Assembly (NCBI GenBank): GCA_000716465.1
Contig: JNWL01000015.1
Coordinates: 62,001 to 126,000 of the forward strand
Source of the DNA: Streptomyces bikiniensis
GTDB lineage: Bacteria > Actinomycetota > Actinomycetes > Streptomycetales > Streptomycetaceae
Direction of reading: 5' to 3'
DNA length: 64,000 nt
Position 1 is the first letter of the stretch. Each line of letters begins with the position of its first letter. Below are positions 51,356 to 60,131 of the stretch, piece by piece. The notes under the pieces are model-generated. The model did not search any database and was not told the DNA's origin. It saw nothing but the letters and a program-made list of their open reading frames with translations. Position numbers and translations under genes: made by a program.

Positions 51356-52621
51356 TCACGCCTTGGTGAGGTCCTCGACCTCCTCCTCGGGCTCGCGGCC
51401 CGGGGTGGGGAGGTTGAACTTGGTGATCGCGAAGCGGAAGAGCACGTAGTAGACCGCCGCGAAGACGAGACCGATCGGGATGATCATCCACGGCTTGGTC
51501 GCGAGACCCCAGTTCAGGAAGTAGTCGATCGCACCGGCCGAGAAGCTGAAGCCGTGGTGCACGCCCAGGGCCCAGGTGACGGCCATGGCGACCGCGGTCA
51601 GGACCGCGTGGATCGCGTAGAGCACCGGGGCGATGAACATGAACGCGAACTCGATCGGCTCGGTGATGCCGGTGACGAACGAGGTCAGCGCGAGGGAGAC
51701 CATCATGCCGCCGACGACCTTGCGGCGCTCCGGGCGGGCGCAGTGCGTGATGGCGAGCGCGGCGGCCGGGAGGGCGAACATCATGATCGGGAAGAAGCCC
51801 GACATGAACTGACCGGCGGTCGGGTCGCCGTGGAAGAAGCGCGGCAGGTCGCCGTGCCAGACCGCACCGGCCGAGTCCTTGTAGGAGCCGATCTCCTGCC
51901 AGGCGACGGTGTTGACGAACTGGTGCATGCCGATCGGGAGCAGACCGCGGTTGACGACGCCGAAGACGCCCGCGCCGATGGCGCCCAGGCCGGTCATCCA
52001 CTCGCCGAAGTCGGTGATGAGGTTGCCGATCGGCTCCCAGACCAGGCCGAAGAAGACGCCCATGACGGTGCCGACGAAGGCCATGATGATCGGGACGAGC
52101 CGGCGTCCGTTGAAGAAGCCGAGCCAGTCGACCAGCTTGGTGCGGTGGTACCGCTGCCATATGACGGCCGCCAGCAGACCCATGACGATGCCGCCGAGCA
52201 CCTTGGGGTCGTTGTAGGTGGCGGCGACGTCGACGCCCTTGTTCTCGGTGGTGTTGACGACGGCCTCGGTCACGGGGAACGCGGTCAGCACGTTCTTGTA
52301 GACCAGGAAGCCGACCAGGGCGGCGAGGGCGGTCGAGCCGTCGGCCTTCTTGGCGAAGCCGATGGCGATGCCGACGCAGAACAGCAGCGGCAGGTTGGCG
52401 AAGACCGCGTCGCCCGCGGTGGCGAACACCTTCGCGACCTTGTCCCAGCCGAGACCGTCCTTGCCGAAGACGTCGTCCTGGCCGAGACGGAGCAAGATAC
52501 CCGCGGCCGGCAGTACGGCGATCGGCAGCTGCAGGCTGCGACCGACCTTCTGCAGGCCCTGGAACAGGCCGGATCCGCGCTTCTTCGCGGGAGCGGCGGC
52601 CTGGGCGGTGGCCGTACTCAT
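51356..52621 (-). CDS. nagE2: PTS N-acetylglucosamine permease IIC (NagE2)
   Basis: A 421-residue EIIC membrane domain that imports GlcNAc with phosphorylation. Family parts are GLQKVGRSLQLPIAVLPAAGILLRLG, VNRGLLPIGMHQFVN, GFFPIMMFALPAAALAI and the SFVTGITEPIEFAFMFIAPVLY signature. ATG 52621 has GGAGG. The two neighbouring PTS genes and dre boxes match S. coelicolor nagE2-nagE1-nagF. It uses the IIB from nagF and IIA (Crr) encoded elsewhere. Control by DasR via three upstream boxes is expected. Confidence 0.93.
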   Translation of the reverse strand: MSTATAQAAAPAKKRGSGLFQGLQKVGRSLQLPIAVLPAAGILLRLGQDDVFGKDGLGWDKVAKVFATAGDAVFANLPLLFCVGIAIGFAKKADGSTALAALVGFLVYKNVLTAFPVTEAVVNTTENKGVDVAATYNDPKVLGGIVMGLLAAVIWQRYHRTKLVDWLGFFNGRRLVPIIMAFVGTVMGVFFGLVWEPIGNLITDFGEWMTGLGAIGAGVFGVVNRGLLPIGMHQFVNTVAWQEIGSYKDSAGAVWHGDLPRFFHGDPTAGQFMSGFFPIMMFALPAAALAITHCARPERRKVVGGMMVSLALTSFVTGITEPIEFAFMFIAPVLYAIHAVLTAVAMAVTWALGVHHGFSFSAGAIDYFLNWGLATKPWMIIPIGLVFAAVYYVLFRFAITKFNLPTPGREPEEEVEDLTKA

Positions 52622-52696
52622 CAACTTCCTCCAGTAAGGCAAGGCGCCGCCAGAGGACAGTGAAAGGGGGTGACGGCGGCGTCTCGTGGAACGCGG

Positions 52697-52739
52697 TGGT
52701 CTGGACCGCGTGGTCTACACCAATGAGTGGTGTAGACCA
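52697..52739. promoter_or_regulatory. Three DasR-type boxes (dre) upstream of nagE2
   Basis: TGGTCTACACCA at 52711-52722 and its exact complement TGGTGTAGACCA at 52728-52739 are both close to the dre core. A third, weaker TGGTCTGGACCG is at 52697-52708. They are 76-118 bases before the nagE2 ATG. DasR releases such sites on GlcN-6-phosphate. Confidence 0.85.
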
Positions 52740-52816
52740 GTTTTAGCACGCGCGACTTAGATAAGGAACCTGTGAATTCTCACCCGCCCGGACACGCTCC
52801 GTAGCGGGCACGGAAA

Positions 52817-52844
52817 GGCCCCCGGACCACGGGGTCCGGGGGCC
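52817..52844 (-). terminator. Terminator of nagE1
   Basis: A perfect 12-bp stem (GGCCCCCGGACC with GGTCCGGGGGCC) and ACGG loop, 41 bases beyond the nagE1 stop on the minus strand. Confidence 0.88.
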
Positions 52845-52884
52845 TGGTGCGAGCCTCGCCGCGCGCGACGCGGCTACCGCGGGC

Positions 52885-54183
52885 TCACTTCACGTTGTCC
52901 CGCTCCATCTCCGCCTCCACCTCCTCCGGCTCGCGGCCCGGGGTGGGGAGGTCGAACTTGGTGATCGCGAACCGGAAGACCACGTAGTACACCACCGCGA
53001 AGCCCAGACCGATCGGGATGATCAGCCACGGCTTCGTCGCCAGGTTCCAGTTGATCACGTAGTCGATCAGACCGGCCGAGAAGCTGAACCCGTCCTTCAC
53101 CCCGAGCGCCCACGTCACCGCCATCGACACACCGGTCAGCACCGCGTGGATCGCGTACAGGACCGGGGCGATGAAGAGGAACGAGTACTCCAGCGGCTCC
53201 GTGATGCCGGTGACGAACGAGGTCAGCGCCACCGACAGCATCAGACCGCCGACCTCCTTGCGCCGGTGCGGCTTGGCACAGTGCGTGATCGCCAGCGCCG
53301 CGGCCGGAAGCGCGAACATCATGATCGGGAAGAAGCCCGTCAGGAACTGCCCGGCGTTCGGGTCGCCCGCCAGGAACATGGGGATGTCGCCGTGCACCAC
53401 CGTGCCGTCCGGCTTCGTGTACGTGCCGAACTGGAACCAGATCGGCACGTTGAGGAACTGGTGGAGACCGATGACGAGGAGCGCCCGGTTCGCCACGCCG
53501 AAGATGCCCGAACCCCACGCGCCGAGCCCCACCAGCCAGTCGCTGAAGCTCTCCAGGGCGTCGCCGATCGGCGGCCAGACCCACAGGCAGAGCGCGGCGA
53601 ACGCGATCGCCACGAACGTCATGATGATCGGGACGAGCCGGCGCCCGTTGAAGAAGCCCAGCCAGTCGACCAGCTTCGTCCGGTGGAACCGCTGCCACAG
53701 GTACGCGGTGAGCAGACCCATGACGATGCCGCCGAAGACACCGGGATTCTGGTACGTGTACTCGGCGAAGGCGTCGTCCGGGCCCAGGCACCCGCCGCCG
53801 ATGTCCCGCGTCCCCTCCGGGCAGTCCTTCGGGAACTGCTGGAGCACCGTGTAGTAGACGAGGAAACCGACCACCGCCGCGAGCGCCGTCGAACCGTCCG
53901 CCTTCTTCGCCATGCCGATGGCGACGCCGATGCAGAACAGCAGCGGCAGACCGAGACCGCCGTCGAGCAGCGCGCCGCCCGCGCCCGCCATCACCTTGGC
54001 GACGTTGTCCCAGCCCAGGCCGTCGGCGCCGAACACGTCCGGCTGCCCGAGTCGGTTGATGATGCCGGCGGCGGGCAGGACGGCGATGGGCAGCTGGAGG
54101 CTGCGGCCCATCTTCTGGAGCCCCTGGAAGAGACCGCTGCCCCAGGACTTCTTCGGCGCGGCCGCGGCGCTGTCGCTACTCAT
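52885..54183 (-). CDS. nagE1: PTS N-acetylglucosamine permease IIC (NagE1)
   Basis: A 432-residue IIC paralogue of NagE2 with the same motif order (GLQKMGRSLQLPIAVLPAAG, IVMGLLTAYLWQRFHRTKLVDW, SFVTGITEPLEYSFLFIAPVLY). It has an insert near residue 125 (CPEGTRDIGGGCLGPDD) with two cysteines that NagE2 lacks. ATG 54183 has GGGAGG. It is divergent from nagF with a dre box in between. In S. coelicolor NagE2 is the main transporter; the job of NagE1 is less clear. Confidence 0.9.
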   Translation of the reverse strand: MSSDSAAAAPKKSWGSGLFQGLQKMGRSLQLPIAVLPAAGIINRLGQPDVFGADGLGWDNVAKVMAGAGGALLDGGLGLPLLFCIGVAIGMAKKADGSTALAAVVGFLVYYTVLQQFPKDCPEGTRDIGGGCLGPDDAFAEYTYQNPGVFGGIVMGLLTAYLWQRFHRTKLVDWLGFFNGRRLVPIIMTFVAIAFAALCLWVWPPIGDALESFSDWLVGLGAWGSGIFGVANRALLVIGLHQFLNVPIWFQFGTYTKPDGTVVHGDIPMFLAGDPNAGQFLTGFFPIMMFALPAAALAITHCAKPHRRKEVGGLMLSVALTSFVTGITEPLEYSFLFIAPVLYAIHAVLTGVSMAVTWALGVKDGFSFSAGLIDYVINWNLATKPWLIIPIGLGFAVVYYVVFRFAITKFDLPTPGREPEEVEAEMERDNVK

Positions 54184-54230
54184 GGGCGTCCTCCCTGCCC
54201 GGAACAAGCCGGGTGCGCGTCTCGTTGCAC

Positions 54231-54246
54231 GGTGGTGTAGACCAGT
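54231..54246. promoter_or_regulatory. DasR box (dre) between nagE1 and nagF
   Basis: TGGTGTAGACCA (54233-54244) within GGTGGTGTAGACCAGT is identical in core to the box at 52728. It sits between the divergent nagE1 and nagF genes and can serve both. Confidence 0.85.
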
Positions 54247-54418
54247 TGAGGTAGGCTCCGGGGGCCCGCTGGGGACAGGCCACCGGTGATCGTCATCATT
54301 CGGCAGAACGGCGGCACTCGCTCGCGAAGTTGGGCCAACCGTGGGTTACCGTGTCAAAGCGGACCGCAGGTGCGCCGAGATTCGCGTCCCCGCGAACGGA
54401 ACGGACAGGGAGAAACAC

Positions 54419-54652
54419 ATGGCCACCAAGGCTGAGAAGATCGTCGCCGGGCTCGGCGGCATCGAGAACATCGAAGAGGTCGAAGGCTGCATCACCCGCC
54501 TGCGCACCGAGGTCGTGGACCCCGCCCTCGTCGACGAGGCCGCCCTGAAGGCCGCCGGCGCCCACGGCGTCGTGAAGATGGGCACCGCCATCCAGGTCGT
54601 CATCGGCACCGACGCGGACCCGATCGCCGCGGACATCGAGGACATGATGTGA
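54419..54652 (+). CDS. nagF: PTS N-acetylglucosamine IIB component (NagF)
   Basis: A 77-residue IIB protein that passes phosphate from IIA to sugar bound by NagE. The phospho-cysteine is in [13 protein letters not shown]. The rest ([20 protein letters not shown]) is the family core. ATG 54419 has GGGAG. An upstream in-frame start would add a non-family head. A terminator follows. Confidence 0.93.
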   Translation: MATKAEKIVAGLGGIENIEEVEGCITRLRTEVVDPALVDEAALKAAGAHGVVKMGTAIQVVIGTDADPIAADIEDMM

Positions 54653-54684
54653 GGACCTGACGCGAGCGACCGGCTCGCGTCGGC

Positions 54685-54714
54685 GGGGCCCGTTCCGGCA
54701 GGGGAACGGGCCCC
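54685..54714 (+). terminator. Terminator of nagF
   Basis: A perfect 12-bp stem (GGGGCCCGTTCC with GGAACGGGCCCC) and six-base loop, ending 26 bases before rph. Confidence 0.85.
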
Positions 54715-54740
54715 TCGCCGTATCCCGATACGCTCCTCCC

Positions 54741-55472
54741 ATGTCTCGCATCGACGGCCGTACCCCCGAACAGCTCCGCCCCGTCACCATCGAACGCGGA
54801 TGGAGCAAGCACGCCGAGGGCTCCGTCCTCATCTCCTTCGGCGACACCAAGGTCTTCTGCACCGCCTCCGTCACCGAGGGCGTCCCGCGCTGGCGCAAGG
54901 GCAGCGGCGAGGGCTGGGTCACCGGGGAGTACTCCATGCTCCCCCGCTCCACCAACACCCGCGGCGACCGCGAGTCCGTCCGCGGCAAAATCGGCGGCCG
55001 CACCCACGAGATCTCCCGCCTCATCGGACGCTCCCTGCGCGCCGTCATCGACTACAAGGCGCTCGGCGAGAACACGATCGTCCTCGACTGCGACGTCCTC
55101 CAGGCCGACGGCGGCACCCGCACTGCCGCCATCACCGGCGCGTACGTCGCCCTCGCCGACGCCGTCGCCTGGGCCCAGTCCAGGAAACTGGTCAAGGCCG
55201 GTCGCAAGCCCCTCACCGGCACCGTCGCCGCCGTCTCCGTCGGCATCGTCGACGGCGTCCCCCTCCTCGACCTCTGCTACGAGGAGGACGTCCGCGCCGA
55301 CACCGACATGAACGTCGTCTGCACCGGCGACGGACGCTTCGTCGAGGTCCAGGGCACCGCCGAGGCCGAGCCCTTCGACCGCAAGGAGCTCAACGCCCTC
55401 CTCGACCTGGCCTCCGGCGGCTGCGCCGACCTGGCGGAGATCCAGCGCGAGGCCCTCGAAGGAACCCTCTGA
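54741..55472 (+). CDS. rph: Ribonuclease PH
   Basis: A 243-residue phosphorolytic 3' exonuclease that trims tRNA 3' ends. Conserved parts are the start [61 protein letters not shown] and [23 protein letters not shown] (substrate site). TACGCT ends six bases before ATG 54741, suggesting a leaderless transcript. rph-lipoprotein-rdgB is a likely transcription unit, as in other actinobacteria. Confidence 0.96.
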   Translation: MSRIDGRTPEQLRPVTIERGWSKHAEGSVLISFGDTKVFCTASVTEGVPRWRKGSGEGWVTGEYSMLPRSTNTRGDRESVRGKIGGRTHEISRLIGRSLRAVIDYKALGENTIVLDCDVLQADGGTRTAAITGAYVALADAVAWAQSRKLVKAGRKPLTGTVAAVSVGIVDGVPLLDLCYEEDVRADTDMNVVCTGDGRFVEVQGTAEAEPFDRKELNALLDLASGGCADLAEIQREALEGTL

Positions 55473-55567
55473 GGGGCCACGGCGTCCTGACGGGCAAGGG
55501 GCGCACGGACACGACCCGTGCGCCCGCCCGCCCGTCACGCCCGTCCCGCCCAGGGGGAGGACCCACC

Positions 55568-55948
55568 TTGAAGCGCCGCATCGCACTCGCCGTGGCCACG
55601 GCCGCCACGCTCACCGCCGTCCTGAGCGGCTGCGCGGCCCTCGACACCGCCATGGACTGCGTCAAGACTGCCGACGCCATAGCCACCTCGGTGAGCAAGC
55701 TCCAGCAGGCCGTCTCCAGCGCCTCGAACGACCCGACGCAGATCGAGGAGGCCCTGACCTCCATCTCCACCGAGCTGGGCAACCTCAAGGACACCACCGA
55801 CAACGCGGACCTCTCCAAGGCCGTCGACGACCTCACCAAGGGCGTCGAGACCGTCCGCACGGCCGTGAAGAACGGCGACACCACCCCGGACATCACGCCG
55901 GTCACAGACGCGGCGAGCGAGGTCACGAAGGTCTGCACCCCGGGCTGA
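55568..55948 (+). CDS. Small lipoprotein
   Basis: A 126-residue lipoprotein. The signal peptide ends in AVLSGC (Cys near residue 22). The mature part is helical, rich in Ser/Thr/Asp, with two further cysteines (MDCVKTA and KVCTPG) that may form a disulfide. TTG 55568 is taken as start because GGGGAGG lies seven bases before it and it gives a proper signal peptide. It lies between rph and rdgB. Function unknown. Confidence 0.75.
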   Translation: MKRRIALAVATAATLTAVLSGCAALDTAMDCVKTADAIATSVSKLQQAVSSASNDPTQIEEALTSISTELGNLKDTTDNADLSKAVDDLTKGVETVRTAVKNGDTTPDITPVTDAASEVTKVCTPG

Positions 55949-55983
55949 CCGACCGGGCCGACGGGCCCGGGATAATCGACCCC

Positions 55984-56586
55984 ATGACCCGTCTGATCCT
56001 CGCCACCCGCAACGCGGGCAAGATCACCGAACTCCACGCGATCCTCGCCGACGCGGGCCTCGACCTCGAACTCGTCGGCGCGGACGCGTACCCGGAGGTG
56101 CCCGACGTCAAGGAGACCGGCGTCACCTTCGCCGAGAACGCCCTCCTCAAGGCACACGCCCTCGCGCGGGCCACCGGCCTGCCCGCCGTCGCCGACGACT
56201 CGGGCCTCTGCGTCGACGTCCTCAACGGCGCCCCCGGCATCTTCTCCGCCCGCTGGTCCGGTACCCACGGAAACGACCGCGCCAATCTGGACCTGCTCCT
56301 GGCCCAGCTCTCCGACATCGCGGACGAACACCGCGGCGCCTATTTCGCCTGCGCCGCCGCCCTGGCCCTCCCGGACGGCACGGAACGCGTCGTGGAAGGC
56401 ACCATGCCGGGCACCCTCCGCCACGCCCCCACCGGCACCAACGGCTTCGGCTACGACCCGATCCTCCAGCCGGAGGGCCACGACGTCACCTGCGCGGAAC
56501 TGACCCCGGCGCAGAAGAACGCGATCAGCCACCGCGGCAAGGCGTTCCGGGCGCTGGTACCGGTGGTACGGGAGCTGTTGGGCTGA
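55984..56586 (+). CDS. rdgB: Non-canonical purine NTP pyrophosphatase (RdgB/HAM1)
   Basis: A 200-residue Ham1-family enzyme that hydrolyses dITP, XTP and related nucleotides. Signatures are LATRNAGKITEL, GVTFAENALLKAHALA and ADDSGLCVDVLNGAPGIFSARW, and the late GTNGFGYDPIL and SHRGKAFRAL. GATAAT ends seven bases before ATG 55984, so leaderless translation is likely. The next gene is on the other strand. Confidence 0.96.
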   Translation: MTRLILATRNAGKITELHAILADAGLDLELVGADAYPEVPDVKETGVTFAENALLKAHALARATGLPAVADDSGLCVDVLNGAPGIFSARWSGTHGNDRANLDLLLAQLSDIADEHRGAYFACAAALALPDGTERVVEGTMPGTLRHAPTGTNGFGYDPILQPEGHDVTCAELTPAQKNAISHRGKAFRALVPVVRELLG

Positions 56587-56600
56587 GCCCGGAACGGGAA

Positions 56601-56636
56601 ACGGCCTGCGCGTCGGTTGCTCGACGTGCAGGCCGT
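56601..56636 (-). terminator. Terminator of tRNA-Leu (also faces rdgB)
   Basis: A 15-bp stem (ACGGCCTGCGCGTCG with CGACGTGCAGGCCGT, one G-U) and six-base loop lie two bases beyond the tRNA CCA and 15 bases beyond the rdgB stop. Confidence 0.85.
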
Positions 56637-56641
56637 TCTGG

Positions 56642-56726
56642 TGCGGCCGGAGGGACTCGAACCCTCACGGGATTTCTCCCACGGGCTCCTAAGGCCCGCG
56701 CGTACTGCCAATTTCGCCACGGCCGC
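56642..56726 (-). tRNA. tRNA-Leu (TAG)
   Basis: An 85-base class II tRNA with long variable arm. The acceptor is GCGGCCG/CGGCCGC with discriminator A, the anticodon loop CTTAGGA (anticodon TAG) is on a CGGGC/GCCCG-type stem, and the T arm is GAGGG-TTCGAGT-CCCTC. CCA is encoded at 56639-56641. Confidence 0.94.
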
Positions 56727-56746
56727 GTACACAGCCATGGTAGCGG

Positions 56747-57757
56747 TCACACGGTGTCCGTCCGCGGGGTGCTTCGACGCTTCCCCCGGCACCAGGTCCC
56801 AGTCATCGAGTGGCAGTTGGGGCAAAGATAACGAAGGTTCTCCTGCCGGTTGTCGAGCCAGTCCCCATTGATGTGGTCGATCTGGAGAGTGAGGGGCTCG
56901 TCCAGCCACTCGCCGCCGTTCCCACACCTGGCACAGCGGTACGGAACGCCCACCTCGGCGAGGGCCCGGTGCAGCCGGTCCCGGTTCTCCCGTGACGACC
57001 CCTCGGGGCGGACCCGGAAGACCGTGTCCGCGATGCTTCTGGGAGCGGTGGCCCGCACCGTGCCCCACGTCCGCCGCTTGAAGTGCGAGGTGTCGAGGGC
57101 GAGCCCGGCCGCCCACCGCCTGACCCGCCGGTGGTTCTGGTCGTTCACCGTGAGCCCGAGGGTCCGCATCACGTCGGCGAAGCTGCTGGCCCCGGCCACC
57201 GCTGCCCGCAAGTCCTCCTCGGGCACATGGGCGCGCCTGTAGGTGAAGTGGGCGATGTCGACGCCCCGCTCGCGCAGCATGTGCCTGAGCGCGGCACGGG
57301 ACCGGCTGTCGTCGGCCACGCCCAGCAGGCGGGCCGTCTCTCTGACGCTGCGAGCGGACGCCGCCGCCGTCCGGAGCTCGTCCGTGGTGAACGGCAGATC
57401 CGTGGTCGAGCGGTTCAGCCCCGGAAAATGGCTGACGTCAATTCCGGCCGCCGCGATACGGCGGCGGATGTGCGAGAGGGTCCCGGTCGCCGGTGGCACC
57501 CCGAGCTTCTGCACGACTTCGCGCAGCGTCGCCGAAGCGGCGACGGCTTCGGCGATGGCATCGTCCGTGTACTTGCGCCATGGACTGCGCTGCTTGAAGT
57601 GGCCGGTGTCGATGCCGTACTCGGCGACCTTCGCCTGCAGTGTCCGGCGCCGCCCGCCACTCTCGGCGACGCCGAGCCGCCGCATCAGGTCGGCCCATCC
57701 CTTCGACTCCGCCACAACAGCGCCCAGCCGTTCCCTCGTGTACGCGCTCGTCCCCAC
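56747..57757 (-). CDS. HNH endonuclease with four N-terminal helical repeats
   Basis: A 336-residue protein. The C-terminal HNH domain has CARCG, then LQIDHINGDWLDNRQENLRYL and CPNCHS, with the two CxxC pairs and catalytic His present. Before it are four copies of a roughly 60-residue unit, each a small HTH-like part (MRRLGVAES, VQKLGVPPA, ARLLGVADD, MRTLGLTVN) ending in GIDTGHF, GIDVSHF, GVDIAHF or ALDTSHF. GTG 57757 has AAGGAGG at seven bases. It sits on the 5' side of tRNA-Leu. Phage or mobile origin is likely. Repeats probably bind DNA. Confidence 0.85.
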   Translation of the reverse strand: MGTSAYTRERLGAVVAESKGWADLMRRLGVAESGGRRRTLQAKVAEYGIDTGHFKQRSPWRKYTDDAIAEAVAASATLREVVQKLGVPPATGTLSHIRRRIAAAGIDVSHFPGLNRSTTDLPFTTDELRTAAASARSVRETARLLGVADDSRSRAALRHMLRERGVDIAHFTYRRAHVPEEDLRAAVAGASSFADVMRTLGLTVNDQNHRRVRRWAAGLALDTSHFKRRTWGTVRATAPRSIADTVFRVRPEGSSRENRDRLHRALAEVGVPYRCARCGNGGEWLDEPLTLQIDHINGDWLDNRQENLRYLCPNCHSMTGTWCRGKRRSTPRTDTV

Positions 57758-57857
57758 CCGGCCCCCTCCTTGTACGGCTCTCGTACGGAGTAACGAGCCG
57801 AATATCGGACGGTCACGTCATATCGCGTACGAATGTCGCGACCGGCGGGAAAGGCGA

Positions 57858-57891
57858 ACGGCCCGCGCCGGAAGTGACCGGTGCGGGCCGT
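57858..57891 (-). terminator. Terminator of the ProP-type transporter
   Basis: A 14-bp stem (ACGGCCCGCGCCGG with CCGGTGCGGGCCGT, one G-U pair) and AAGTGA loop, 18 bases beyond the stop codon. Confidence 0.85.
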
Positions 57892-57908
57892 CCATGTGGA
57901 GAGCAGGG

Positions 57909-59405
57909 TCAGAACTTCGGTTCCGGGGCCCGGGCCATCACCATTTCCGCCGCCTCCTCGTGGGTCTCCACCGACGGGGGCGAGCCCTCCAGGGGCTGTC
58001 GGGCCGTTTCCTTCATGCAGGCGACGGCGACGACGCCGACGAGGGCCGCGCCCATCGCGTAGTACGCCGGCATCAGGTTGTTGCCGGTCGCGCCGATCAG
58101 GGCCGTGATCACGAGGGGGGTCGTGCCGCCGAAGAGGGACGTGGAGAGGTTGTAGCCCACCGACAGGGACCCGTAGCGGACGTCCGTCGGGAAGAGGGCC
58201 GGGAGCGCCGCCGACATCGTGCCGAGCATGCAGACCAGCGACAGGCCGAGCATCAGCATGCCCGCCGTGATCGCCGAGATCCCGCCCCGACCGATCAGCA
58301 GGAACGCCGGCAGGGAGAGGAAGAGGAAGCCGAGCATGCCCGCCATCAGGACCGGCTTGCGGCCGAAGCGGTCGTTCAGCTTGCCGACCCGGGTGATGAC
58401 CAGCATGAGCAGGACCATGACCAGGAGCAGGATCAGCAGGCCGTGCGTCTCGCTGTAGCCGAGCTCGTCCGAGAGGTACGTCGGCATGTAGGAGAGGACC
58501 ATGTAGTCGGTGATGTTGTACGCGCCCACCAGCGCCACGCACAGCACCAGCATCGGCCACTGCTGCCGGAAGATCTTCGCCAGGTCGCCCTTGGTCGTGG
58601 TCTCCACCGCGTCCGCCGCCTCCGACGGGTGCGCCGCGTCGGACTCCAGGCGCTGGAAGGCCGGCGTCTCGTCCAGCCGCATCCGCAGGTAGAGGCCGAC
58701 CAGGCCCAGCGGCCCCGCCACCAGGAACGGCACGCGCCAGCCCCACGCCTCCATCGTGTCGGAGCCGAGCCACGCGGTGAGCGCCGTCACCAGACCGGCC
58801 GCGCCGACGTACCCCGCCAGGGTGCCGAACTCCAGGAAGCTGCCGAAGTAGCCGCGGCGCCGGTCGGGCGCGTACTCGGCGATGAAGGTCGAGGCCCCGC
58901 CGTACTCGCCGCCCGTCGAGAAGCCCTGGAGCATCCGGAAGGTGATCAGGAGGACCGGCGCCCAGAAGCCGATGGAGGCGTACGACGGGATCAGGCCGAT
59001 CGCGAAGGTGCCGACCGCCATCAGGATCATCGTCAGCGCGAGGACCTTCTTGCGGCCGATCCGGTCGCCCATCGGGCCGAAGAACATGCCGCCGAGCGGG
59101 CGGACCAGGAAGGCGACCGCGAACGTCGCGAACGACGACAGGAGCTGGACCGTGTCGTTCCCGGACGGGAAGAAGACGTGTCCGAGGGTGACGGCGAGGT
59201 AGGCGTAGATGCCGAAGTCGAACCACTCCATGGCGTTGCCGAGCGAGGCCGCCTTCACGGCCCGCCTGACCGCCGCCTCGTCCGTCACCGTGATGTCGGT
59301 CCGCCGCAGCCTGGGCTGTTTGCGCCGGCTGACCGCCCTGAAGAGCCGGGGGTGGCGTCTCAGGGCCTCGGGGTCGGCCGTGGGTGCGTTGTCGGTGGCC
59401 GGCAT
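57909..59405 (-). CDS. MFS metabolite:H+ symporter (ProP-like)
   Basis: A 498-residue transporter of the ProP/ShiA/KgtP branch. Signatures are the start of helix 1 GNAMEWFDFGIYAYLAVTLGHVFF, the loop GDRIGRKKVLALTMILMA, and the helix-4 region RMLQGFSTGGEYGGASTFIAEYAPDRRRG. It has 12 helices and a soluble head of about 60 residues. The cargo is perhaps proline, glycine betaine or an organic acid. ATG 59405 has AGAGGA ten bases before. It is unlinked to other genes of a pathway. Confidence 0.88.
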   Translation of the reverse strand: MPATDNAPTADPEALRRHPRLFRAVSRRKQPRLRRTDITVTDEAAVRRAVKAASLGNAMEWFDFGIYAYLAVTLGHVFFPSGNDTVQLLSSFATFAVAFLVRPLGGMFFGPMGDRIGRKKVLALTMILMAVGTFAIGLIPSYASIGFWAPVLLITFRMLQGFSTGGEYGGASTFIAEYAPDRRRGYFGSFLEFGTLAGYVGAAGLVTALTAWLGSDTMEAWGWRVPFLVAGPLGLVGLYLRMRLDETPAFQRLESDAAHPSEAADAVETTTKGDLAKIFRQQWPMLVLCVALVGAYNITDYMVLSYMPTYLSDELGYSETHGLLILLLVMVLLMLVITRVGKLNDRFGRKPVLMAGMLGFLFLSLPAFLLIGRGGISAITAGMLMLGLSLVCMLGTMSAALPALFPTDVRYGSLSVGYNLSTSLFGGTTPLVITALIGATGNNLMPAYYAMGAALVGVVAVACMKETARQPLEGSPPSVETHEEAAEMVMARAPEPKF

Positions 59406-59469
59406 GACCGTCGGTCCTCTCTGTGGGAAACACACAAGAGGCTCTTCTGCGCGGTCGTGGCGTTCGCAA

Positions 59470-59499
59470 ACGGGGATCGGCCGCAAGTGCGATCCCCGT
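59470..59499 (-). terminator. Terminator of bcp
   Basis: ACGGGGATCG and CGATCCCCGT form a perfect 10-bp stem with a 10-base loop, 18 bases beyond the bcp stop. It also lies in the promoter region of the ProP-like gene. Confidence 0.75.
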
Positions 59500-59516
59500 C
59501 ACACCTCAGGGGGGTG

Positions 59517-59990
59517 TCAGGCCTCGACGCCCAGGTCCCGGATGATCTTGGCGACGTGGCCGGTGGCCTTCACGTTGTAGAGGGCGCGTTCGACCTTGCC
59601 CTCCTCGTCGACGACCACGGTGGAGCGGATCACGCCGGTCACCGTCTTGCCGTACAGCTTCTTCTCGCCGAAGGCGCCGTACGCCTCCAGGACCTTCTTC
59701 TCCGGGTCGCCGACCAGGGTGACCTCGAGGGCCTCCTTCTCGCGGAACCTGGCCAGCTTCTCCGGCTTGTCCGGGGAGACGCCGATGACGTCGTACCCGG
59801 CGCCCGCGAGCAGTTCCAGGTTGTCGGTGAAGTCGCAGGCCTGCTTGGTGCAGCCGGGGGTGAGGGCGGCGGGGTAGAAGTAGACGATGACCTTGCGGCC
59901 CCGGTGGTCCGCGAGGGAGACCTCGTTGCCGTCCGCGTCGGGCAGGGTGAAGGCGGGGGCGGTGTCGCCGGGCTGCAGTCGCTCGCTCAT
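59517..59990 (-). CDS. bcp: Thioredoxin-dependent peroxiredoxin (BCP/PrxQ)
   Basis: A 157-residue peroxiredoxin. The peroxidatic Cys and the resolving Cys five residues later are both in LTPGCTKQACDFTDN, as in two-cysteine PrxQ enzymes. The active-site Pro/Thr and FREKE segments are intact. It reduces hydrogen peroxide and organic peroxides in the cytoplasm. ATG 59990 has GAGGAG. Confidence 0.95.
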   Translation of the reverse strand: MSERLQPGDTAPAFTLPDADGNEVSLADHRGRKVIVYFYPAALTPGCTKQACDFTDNLELLAGAGYDVIGVSPDKPEKLARFREKEALEVTLVGDPEKKVLEAYGAFGEKKLYGKTVTGVIRSTVVVDEEGKVERALYNVKATGHVAKIIRDLGVEA

Positions 59991-60131
59991 GGCTCTCCTC
60001 GGGAAACGTTCGCGTACGCGTCCAGAGCCTAATGGGGGTGTGGGGCGACCCTTCGGCGGCGGAGCTGACAGACTGTCCACCAACGACCGGATCACGACGA
60101 TCACGGCGATCACGACTACGGAGGCAGTGCG

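Noticed and set aside
56639..56726. tRNA-Leu as an attachment site for an element carrying the HNH gene
   Set aside because: The HNH gene is on the 5' side of the tRNA, integrases use the 3' end, and no integrase or repeated tRNA end is visible.
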